A stretch of 29,030 nt of DNA from Collodictyon triciliatum. Taxonomy: Eukaryota; CRuMs. Position numbers and translations under genes: made by a program. Below are positions 23,701 through 29,030 of the stretch, in pieces. The DNA is taken from assembly GCA_043381765.1 (NCBI GenBank), contig JBHJMP010000885.1:1-29030 (forward strand), given 5' to 3'. How positions within the stretch are numbered: position 1 is the stretch's first letter; each line of letters opens with the position of its first letter. The notes under the pieces are model-generated. The model made no database searches and had not been told where the DNA came from. It saw only the letters and a program-made list of their open reading frames with translations.

Positions 23701-24495
23701 GTGATTGAAGGCCATTCGGGGTACGTGACAAGTGTGTGCAGTTTTCATGGACCCGAAGGAGACACCCTTATTGTGTCTGGGAGTGAAGACAAAACCATAC
23801 GCATATGGAACCCCATTAGCGGGATGTTGTTGAAATCTTTCGAAACTGTGACACAAAACGTCTACGCAGTGACCAGTATAAATGGACGCGCTGGACAAAC
23901 ATGGATAGCATCAGCGGGACATGATAAGACCATCAGAATTTGGGACTTTGGGACAGGAAACCAACTTCGAGTTTTACGAGGGCACGGAAACTACATCTGG
24001 AGCATATGTTCCATGCAAGGGCCAAACGGGGAGTTATGGTTGGCATCTGCCAGTAATGATAAGACCATAAGAGTTTGGGATGTTGAGAGTGGAGGCCAGA
24101 TTCGTATCTTACAAAATCATACAAACTGGGTAAATACCATATGTAGACTGCCTGGTCAGAACGGAGACACTTGGATTGCGTCTGGCAGTCATGACAAAAC
24201 CGTTCGGCTTTGGAGCGTCACCACTGGGTGCGAGATCAGGATTTATGCTGATTTACCCAGTCCTGTTTACAGCTTATGCCACATACAAGGAAGTAATGGA
24301 GATTCATGGGTAGCTTCTGGAGGACATGATAGCACAATACACCTTTGGGACTATGAATTCAGTGTCACACCAATCGACCAGGCAGAATGGATTGCACCTA
24401 CAGGGGGTATCCAGATACGCGACACTCAGAATCTGAGCGGCTTTAACAAAAGTGTTCTTGGGTCGTTCGGTCTTTCTGAAACAGAGGCCCACTAG
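14778..24495 (+). CDS. Giant STAND NTPase: CH-like, DUF4062, NACHT, TPR, pentapeptide-like, WD40
   Basis: A signal-transduction ATPase of about 1,800 residues; its best-known relatives are nephrocystin-3 (DUF4062-NACHT-TPR) and TEP1 (NACHT-WD40). Ligand and output are unknown. Exons: tentative 14778-14811 and 15082-15165; 15297-15465, 15652-~15779 and 16085-16157 (CH-like part; the join between the last two is unresolved); 16247-16308, 16383-16573, 16695-16785, 16914-17159, 17238-17372, 17505-17642, 17750-17848 (DUF4062); 18027-18205, 18383-18456, 18611-18665, 18789-18948, 19041-19191, 19431-19589, 19741-19885, 19955-19979, 20082-20345, 20435-20548, 20668-20776 (NACHT and following helices); 21054-21108, six TPR exons, and 22671-24495. 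Motifs: ALLRWVNYQLGKIEL..NNISSDMEDGFFL (CH); LRVFLSSTFRDMQKERD, IELVFIDLRWGLTSED, SLGARYGWIPD, RAFFYFRDEEY (DUF4062); Walker A AESGIGKSS; Walker B RFVFMVDAINQ; GHPLYLRIVLDEIRVFG; then repeats described separately. From 16247 on, all phases agree and code 1,676 residues. Confidence 0.9.
15297..16308 (+). other. Calponin-homology-like N-terminal region of gene 5
   Basis: Within the gene 5 CDS. The first exon reads ALLRWVNYQLGKIELKANN then ISSDMEDGFFLIMLMDIV, which matches the start of a CH domain: a tryptophan-bearing helix, then N-x-SSD-x-x-DG and a hydrophobic helix. The exon at 16085-16157 (RYSEARKLFEIVKAPFPFD) joins in phase to 16247-16308 (FELEEKGTIVLIRTCILLDK) and then to the DUF4062 exon. 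CH domains bind actin, microtubules or signalling partners; which applies here is unknown. The exon 15652-15779 is plausible, but its junction to 16085 is out of phase as read, so a small exon or a different donor remains to be found. Confidence 0.6.
16786..16913 (+). other. GC-AG intron in gene 5 (DUF4062 region)
   Basis: The exon ends SSEGW in GGATGG|gcaagt and the next begins GTG GTT ATT after gcgcag. This keeps phase 0 and rebuilds the DUF4062 block (IDLRWGLTSED .. VVIRCLDSISKCPYFVC). GCAAGT is the usual form of GC donors. The GT available three bases later breaks the frame. Confidence 0.7.
19198..19311 (+). repeat. (TTTTGA)n hexanucleotide repeat in a gene 5 intron
   Basis: About 19 perfect copies of a 6-base unit in the intron between exons 19041-19191 and 19431-19589. 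The long open frames through it are artefacts of a unit length divisible by three. Confidence 0.97.
19955..19979 (+). other. 25-base micro-exon of gene 5
   Basis: Exon 19741-19885 ends in phase 2 (CAA AA|gtattt) and exon 20082 begins in phase 0, so they cannot join directly without a stop. The segment between a tag acceptor and a gttttt donor codes KVLVCSEWK once joined and satisfies both phases exactly. Confidence 0.65.
20781..20905 (+). repeat. (TTTCC)n pentanucleotide repeat in a gene 5 intron
   Basis: About 23 copies of TTTCC starting a few bases after the donor of exon 20668-20776, followed by a degenerate T-rich tail to about 20995. It makes the intron to exon 21054 unusually pyrimidine-rich. 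Confidence 0.97.
21183..22514 (+). repeat. Six 126-base TPR exons of gene 5
   Basis: Exons 21183-21308, 21431-21556, 21639-21764, 21860-21985, 22155-22280 and 22389-22514 are each 126 bases, start with the last base of a split codon and end with two bases of the next (phase 2 on both sides). Each codes one 42-residue TPR of the kinesin-light-chain type, for example AEEAVAEYKASMEIRSKRVG then DHPLMATSLQNLG, and YDDSLEYYERAKSLLEKTFG then RHPSVAMAMLNSAEV. TPRs form helical scaffolds that bind partner peptides. Confidence 0.9.
21309..21430 (+). other. Second GC-AG intron in gene 5 (TPR region)
   Basis: The TPR exon ends YIYQKENR across AACAG|gcattc and resumes after gtggcag with LEDALSEFRKSYD. 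This is phase 2 like its neighbours and yields an exon of exactly 126 bases. No GT donor nearby preserves either the phase or the length. Confidence 0.7.
22671..24495 (+). other. Single long last exon of gene 5: pentapeptide-like segment plus seven WD40 repeats
   Basis: Within the gene 5 CDS, 1,825 bases without an intron. About 22671-23245 is helical and resembles degenerate repeats. About 23248-23430 resembles pentapeptide repeats (NLSNIRIPYANM, TDFTGADLEGVNFG, VILNKANMHNSNVG). About 23434-24357 holds seven WD40 units ending VRIWD, IIIWD, IRIWN, IRIWD, IRVWD, VRLWS and IHLWD, enough for one closed seven-blade propeller. Most repeats carry a small insert such as GPNGERLLASGS or QNGDTWIASGS before the DKT(I/V) strand. 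The gene ends about 50 residues later (TAG 24493-24495). Confidence 0.92.
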
Positions 24496-24561
24496 AATCC
24501 TCAGAAACACTTTCTTGTTGTCATCAGCATCTGGGCCACACCCAACTTGAGAATCAATAGG

Positions 24562-24567
24562 AATAAA
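24562..24567 (+). terminator. Putative poly(A) signal of gene 5
   Basis: AATAAA 67 bases after the gene 5 stop codon. Assigned on motif and position only. Confidence 0.45.
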
Positions 24568-24905
24568 CCGTTCCTCTCACACTTTTTTTTTTCTACTCAT
24601 CCTCTTGCGTGGCGTGTGGCTATGGTCTCGCAACTGTGGCGCAATATTAATCGCCATCACAACTCTTAATGGGAGCAGCTTCGTCCCAACTGGCTTTTTT
24701 CTGTCATAGTTTCAACTGTCTCATTGCACGCACTGCCCTCTGACTTTGACGGTATTGCGCAGCGGTCCTTTTTATTTTATTTTATTTTATTTTTTTTTTG
24801 GGTGTTTGGGTTTTTGGGTTTTTTGAGTTTTTTGAGCTGGCGCCTCTCTCTTGCCTCTTGCTTGGCGAAGGGAACCGGCGAACACATATGTGGAAAATAT
24901 GCGGG

Positions 24906-24918
24906 GAACATTCGAGAA
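24906..24918 (+). promoter_or_regulatory. Heat-shock element upstream of the Hsp70/Hsp110-like gene
   Basis: GAAcaTTCgaGAA is a perfect three-unit HSE (alternating GAA/TTC with two-base spacers), the binding site of trimeric HSF. A fourth imperfect unit (TTG for TTC) follows with the correct spacing. It lies 443 bases upstream of the gene 6 ATG. Because gene 6 is an Hsp70-superfamily gene, the location is meaningful, though a 13-base motif with nine fixed bases can arise by chance. Confidence 0.55.
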
Positions 24919-25202
24919 GGTTGTGGAATCATCGCGAGGGACGGCGCAAAACGAGATTGTATTCGTGTGTTTGTTTGTTTGTGTGTTTGTGGATCGAACG
25001 CTCGTCGGCGAACTCTGCCTGGGTTTGCATGTCTGCAGGAATCTCAACAACCACAACTCATACAAACCCGCTGCGTGTCTCTGCGCTTCGCTGGAGCTGC
25101 CGAGCCAAACAGACTTATTCTCTTTTGTCGAGGCTGGCCGAGAAGAGAGCCTCTTTTTCTTTCTTTTCCACAGAGCTTTTGTATTTCTCATTTTTCTTTA
25201 TG

Positions 25203-25297
<95 letters not shown>
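25203..25297 (+). repeat. (ATT)n microsatellite just upstream of gene 6
   Basis: About 31 copies of ATT in the presumed promoter or 5' UTR of the Hsp70-like gene. The coding frame of gene 6 happens to be open through it (as poly-Tyr), but the family's N-terminus starts at the ATG at 25361. Confidence 0.97.
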
Positions 25298-25360
25298 GCG
25301 AACAACAATCTTGGTGTTGACTCAACATCAGACCCGACAACAGCGTTAATCATCGTCAGC

Positions 25361-27541
25361 ATGGCCACATACATCGGCGTTGATTTCGGCAGCGAAAACT
25401 GCGTTCTGGCGCAGCTGAGTCATTCTACCGAGGCTGCAGGAGTGAAGCTAACGACCACAGTGCTTCAGAATGAACTTGGTATGAGATTCCTCTCTTCAAA
25501 GGCTTTTCTTTGCCGACCAGGGATCCTTTGCTTAGTGCATAGAGGTGGAGAGGAGGGGTGTTCGAGTTTTTCCCATGTTTCCTTTGAACATAATCGCCGC
25601 TTGCAAATCAATAGGGGGGTTTCCGTCCTCCACCTTGGTCTCCTTCTCTGAGAATGGGCGTTTGATGGGTGAAGCTGCGGTGTCTCAGGTGGCTGTATTC
25701 CATCGTACAGATTCTATGTGTTTGCTTAGTGATTGGCAATATTATCAGGGACCTTTTCTCTCCTTCAAGTCTCCTATTCCCTTTGTTCTTCCCCTTTATT
25801 CACTCAAGGGGTTTCATTTGTTTTGTTTTGTTTTGTTTTGTTTTGTTTTGTTTTGTTTTGTTTTGTTTTGTTTTGTTTTGTTTTGTTTTGCTTCATATTA
25901 CCTTTGTTATTTTTTTTGTTTTCCTTTGGTTGTAATTCCTTCCTCTTTTTTTTTTCTCTCCCATAGATCCAGCATTATAATTGAGATGAAAAATATTTGT
26001 CCTGCTGAATAAACTTTTATCAAATTATATTCGGCATAGGTGAACGTCAATGCCACAAACACCATCACGGACATTCCAGCCTTGCTCGGAATCGGCTTTG
26101 AAGAGTTCCAAGCTGAAGTAGCACCCTTGTTCCCACAACTTCGATTTGCTGTTGGCGAAAGTCCATCTGGAGGCCTACAAGTATGGTGAATAATTTTTGA
26201 ATCGTGCAATGGCGATGAAAATACACACATATGATTGATTTTAAAAACCCACAGACAATTGAACCAGAACGGAAAAAAGCCATAAAAACGTATTGTAATG
26301 TGCAAATTCACTTTTTCTTTCTTATAGGTAACTGTTTCAGTCCAAGGAGAAAGCACCGATTTGCTGATAGAGCAGGTCACATCATGTTTGCTTAACAAAC
26401 TCAAAGCACTGGCGTATACAGCAACCAGTTCTGATGATTTGAAGTTTGCTGTCTCACTTCCGCCGAGTTACACACCAGCACAACGCCAGGCATTTCTGGA
26501 TGCTGCAAAGATATCCAATTTCGAAGTGAGCTGGCCTTTTCGGCTTTTATAAGCACTGCCCTTTTTGCACCTATGTGTATATTTGTATCTCTTGTTGATT
26601 TTGCCTATCACAATGACAAATAATCATATTTAATATAAACTTGTTTTTTTTTCTCTCAGGTTTCCCATCTTCTCAGCCAGCCTGCTGCCTATGCAATTAT
26701 AGCAGCACTTAGATATAAACTCGCTGAGAATGAAGCAAAAAAGAATGTCATATTTTTTGACATCGGGAAATCGTATGCATCTGCCTTTGTTGTGTCCTAC
26801 GCTTTCAATGAGCAACCAAATATCATCAGCCTTCGCTCAAGAAAGATTGGAGGAAATCAACTGGACCAAGTGCTGTACAATTACTTTTACCAAATCTGCA
26901 AGTAAGTAGACACCCCGCCTTATTTCTAAATATTCGAAGGAAACATGTTATAAAAAAATCAATTAGGTTTATTTCTGTTTTCTTGTCAACTTGTGCACAA
27001 AACTCCATCTCTTGAGAATGGCCAGCCTTTTCACGCTTTTAATTTGTTCTCAGGGATAAGTATAAGATGGAGTTTGCCCCCAATACCAAGTCAGGAGGCC
27101 GTCTTCTTGTCCAATGCCAGCGGGTCAAAAAGGTCTTATCAGCCAATGCATCTACGAGTCTGGAGGTCGACCACTTGTATGAGGGTCAAGATGTGAAAAT
27201 CCCAATCACCAGGTACGCTTTGCCACTCACCGCACGCCCCCTTTTAACGATTGCAATCTTTCGATCGATCCCGTCTCGATACAATCGTGCTTAACTATAG
27301 GGACCAGTTTTTCAATTTGTGCGGTGATTTTCTTGGCCAACTTGACCAGCTTGTTACAGAGACTATGGAGGCTGCTGGTATCACAGCATCAGACCTTCAT
27401 GCTGTCGAAGTTGTCGGAGGTAGCAGTCGTGTACCGTTCATTCAGGAGCTGATAGCCTCCAAAACTGGTGTCAAGTAATATCTCTAGATTGGCAAATATA
27501 TATATATATTCATATAATTTTGATAGTACAAACACTTTCTT

Positions 27542-27580
<39 letters not shown>

Positions 27581-28841
27581 ACTACCTAATCAACTGCTCA
27601 CATGGAACGAATGAGCTTTCTCCATTTTACATCCCTCTTATTTTCTCTATTGAAATTTCTTTATGTGCATGCCAAGGCTTTCATTCTCGCTGGACAGTGC
27701 AAATGCCGCGGCCGTAGGGTCCGCATATTCATGCGCCCAATATGTGGAGGGTTCTCAGCCGGGTATCCATTCGGTCCAGGGGCCTTCTTTTGTGTTTCCA
27801 GATGGCGATATAGCTGGTCTGTCAGATGAAGATGTTACCAAAGCGAGGTATTCATAGAATATATCCACGGTCCTTGCAAACACGATGTTTTTGCTATTTT
27901 GTTTCCTTTTTTCTTTTTGATACTACTTCATGTTCCCTCACTCCTTTCTTTCCCGAAGGGAATTGGAGGCGAAATTGATCGAATTTGACAAAGTGTGCCA
28001 CGCCAAAGCAGAGAGCAAAAATGCAATCGAGGTTTTTGACTGCAGAAAGAAAAAAAACGAACCATATTTATGTGAACGAATGGATTTATCACTTATTTCT
28101 TCTCTCTCTTTTTTTTTTAATGAAGATTTGATCAACTTTATCTTTTTCAATTTTCGTACAGTCATTCATCCTTGATACACGCTCCAAAAGCGGTGCCGGA
28201 AAATACTCCAGCCTCCTTCCCTCCTCGGTTGTTGGCCCGATTCTTGACGAGGCTCAGAATTGGCTGGATGATGAAGCTGATGTAAATGCATTCAAATATA
28301 TAATAGTGTGATTATTTGACATCGAGTGTGGGGATTCCCTTGGTTCTGCAAAGACATCGCATTATTTTCTCTTATATATATGTATTAATGCTCATTATTT
28401 TATTTTGACACAGTATGCTGAGTTGGGCGCTCTCCAGTCAAAACTCGGAGACTTCAAGAAACGGATTGCCGATGCGTGCCCGCAATATTTCCAGAAGGTT
28501 ATTTCACTTTCTTTTTTTCTAAAAAATAATAATGAAATTGCCGAATCTTTTGTTTGCATTTGTTTTTTGAAGTATATTTTCAAAGAATCAAGGTAGAAAA
28601 TATTAAAGGCAAAGAATTGAAAATTGAGATGTAAATGGAGGGATGTTATGGTTTTGCATTCACTGATACGACACCACCCAAACAAAAAAAAAACCAGGTT
28701 GAAGAAGACCGCATAGCCATGGAGAAGTCTCTGGAGGAGGCCGCAAAACAAGCTGCATCTGAGCAAGGCGATGAGAAGGACGACCATGACAATCGAAAAA
28801 TGAAGAAGGCAGACCGCATGCGCCTGGTGAAATTGAATAAG
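25361..28841 (+). CDS. Divergent Hsp70/Hsp110-family chaperone lacking the beta substrate domain (3' end outside window)
   Basis: Hsp110s are nucleotide-exchange and holdase partners of Hsp70. Exons: 25361-25478, 25615-25688, 26040-26180, 26328-26525, 26660-26901, 27054-27212, 27301-27474, 27677-27847, 27959-28031, 28162-28281, 28414-28497 and 28698-28841, giving 566 residues so far. ATPase landmarks: [81 protein letters not shown] (degenerate phosphate-2 loop, as in Hsp110), KKVLSANA, and [16 protein letters not shown]. The ATPase domain ends near residue 389. About 30 residues later, in the same exon, the helical lid begins ([42 protein letters not shown]). The beta-sandwich substrate domain (about 110 or more residues in relatives) is absent. 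The last exon is acidic/basic ([15 protein letters not shown]) and the gene continues beyond the window. Confidence 0.92.
25817..25890 (+). repeat. (TTTTG)n pentanucleotide repeat in gene 6 intron 2
   Basis: About 15 copies inside the intron between exons 25615-25688 and 26040-26180. Confidence 0.97.
27543..27578 (+). repeat. (CT)n dinucleotide repeat in a gene 6 intron
   Basis: About 18 copies of CT ending in CAG, inside the intron between exons 27301-27474 and 27677-27847. The CAG just after it could serve as a competing acceptor, but the family reading resumes only at 27677. Confidence 0.93.
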
Positions 28842-28852
28842 GTCAGTTATTG

Positions 28853-28885
28853 ATTGATTGGTTGATTGGCTGGTTGATTGATTGG

Positions 28886-28916
<31 letters not shown>

Positions 28917-29030
28917 GTTGGTTGGTTGGTTGGTTGGTTGGTTGGTTGGTTGGTTGGTTGGTTGGTTGGTTGGTTGGTTGGTTGGTTGGTTGGTTGGTTG
29001 GTTGGTTGGTTGGTTGGTTGGTTGGTTGGT
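28853..29030 (+). repeat. (TTGA)/(TTGG) tetranucleotide repeat running off the right edge
   Basis: Begins about 12 bases after the donor of the last visible gene 6 exon. The first ~65 bases mix TTGA and TTGG units; from about 28910 it is pure TTGG to the end of the window. The rest of the gene 6 intron lies outside. Confidence 0.97.

Larger units (their letters stand above)
24496..25360. promoter_or_regulatory. Intergenic region between genes 5 and 6
   Basis: Contains a poly(A)-signal-like AATAAA at 24562-24567 suited to gene 5, T-rich simple sequence around 24775-24830, a GTTT-type repeat near 24966-24990, a heat-shock-element-like triplet at 24906-24918, and a long ATT repeat at 25203-25297 that ends about 63 bases before the gene 6 ATG. 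Long plus-strand frames here are open but without recognisable motifs. Confidence 0.55.

Noticed and set aside
24851-25360. Upstream in-frame extension of the Hsp70-like ORF (from 24851) including a poly-Tyr run
   Set aside because: The family's N-terminus begins at the ATG at 25361 (ATYIGVDFG). The upstream frame shows no domain and crosses an ATT microsatellite, so it is open by chance.
1-29030. tRNA, rRNA, transposon, CRISPR or prokaryotic operon features
   Set aside because: None seen: there are no terminal inverted repeats, transposase or reverse-transcriptase motifs or spaced direct repeats, and all genes have spliceosomal introns.

Overview
This is eukaryotic nuclear DNA from an intron-dense protist. 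Six protein-coding genes can be read, all broken by short GT-AG introns (about 80-300 bases, phases consistent across junctions), and the introns carry many long simple-sequence repeats. Nothing looks prokaryotic, plastid or organellar, and I saw no tRNA, rRNA, transposon or CRISPR array. The mix of a very large STAND NTPase with TPR and WD40 repeats, high intron density and microsatellite-rich introns would fit a rhizarian/foraminiferan-like genome. That taxonomic guess is inference only.

Layout, left to right: (1) minus strand, 1-1554, the 5' part of a TTC4/Cns1-type TPR co-chaperone that runs off the left edge. (2) Plus strand, about 2298-8686, a cytosolic-type aconitase (ACO1/IRP1/AcnA class) in at least 25 exons; its first ~35-40 residues fall in a 621-base assembly gap (2303-2923). 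(3) Minus strand, 9007-11649, a CorA-type divalent-cation (Mg2+) channel in 7 exons, tail to tail with the aconitase. (4) Plus strand, about 12556-14194, a multi-exon gene of unknown family, head to head with CorA. (5) Plus strand, about 14778-24495, a giant STAND NTPase with the order calponin-homology-like, DUF4062, NACHT/P-loop, TPR array, pentapeptide-like, seven-blade WD40. (6) Plus strand, 25361 to beyond the right edge, a divergent Hsp70/Hsp110-family protein whose ATPase domain leads straight into the helical lid with no beta-sandwich substrate domain.

The strongest candidate for something undescribed is gene 5. Its domain string combines nephrocystin-3-like parts (DUF4062-NACHT-TPR) with an N-terminal CH-like module and a C-terminal pentapeptide/WD40 block. 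Six consecutive exons are each exactly 126 bases, each with one 42-residue TPR and all with phase-2 borders. The pentapeptide/WD40 block is one 1,825-base exon in an otherwise finely split gene, and two of the gene's introns appear to be GC-AG. Gene 6 is second: the missing beta domain lies inside one exon, so it is not a missed exon, and a perfect three-unit heat-shock element lies about 440 bases upstream of its ATG.

Genes 1 and 6 both belong to the Hsp70/Hsp90 chaperone world, but they are far apart and nothing here shows co-regulation. The other genes look like unrelated neighbours, as is normal in a eukaryotic genome. Exon borders are read by eye and may be off by a base in places; the first exons of genes 1 and 5 and the last exons of gene 4 are tentative.
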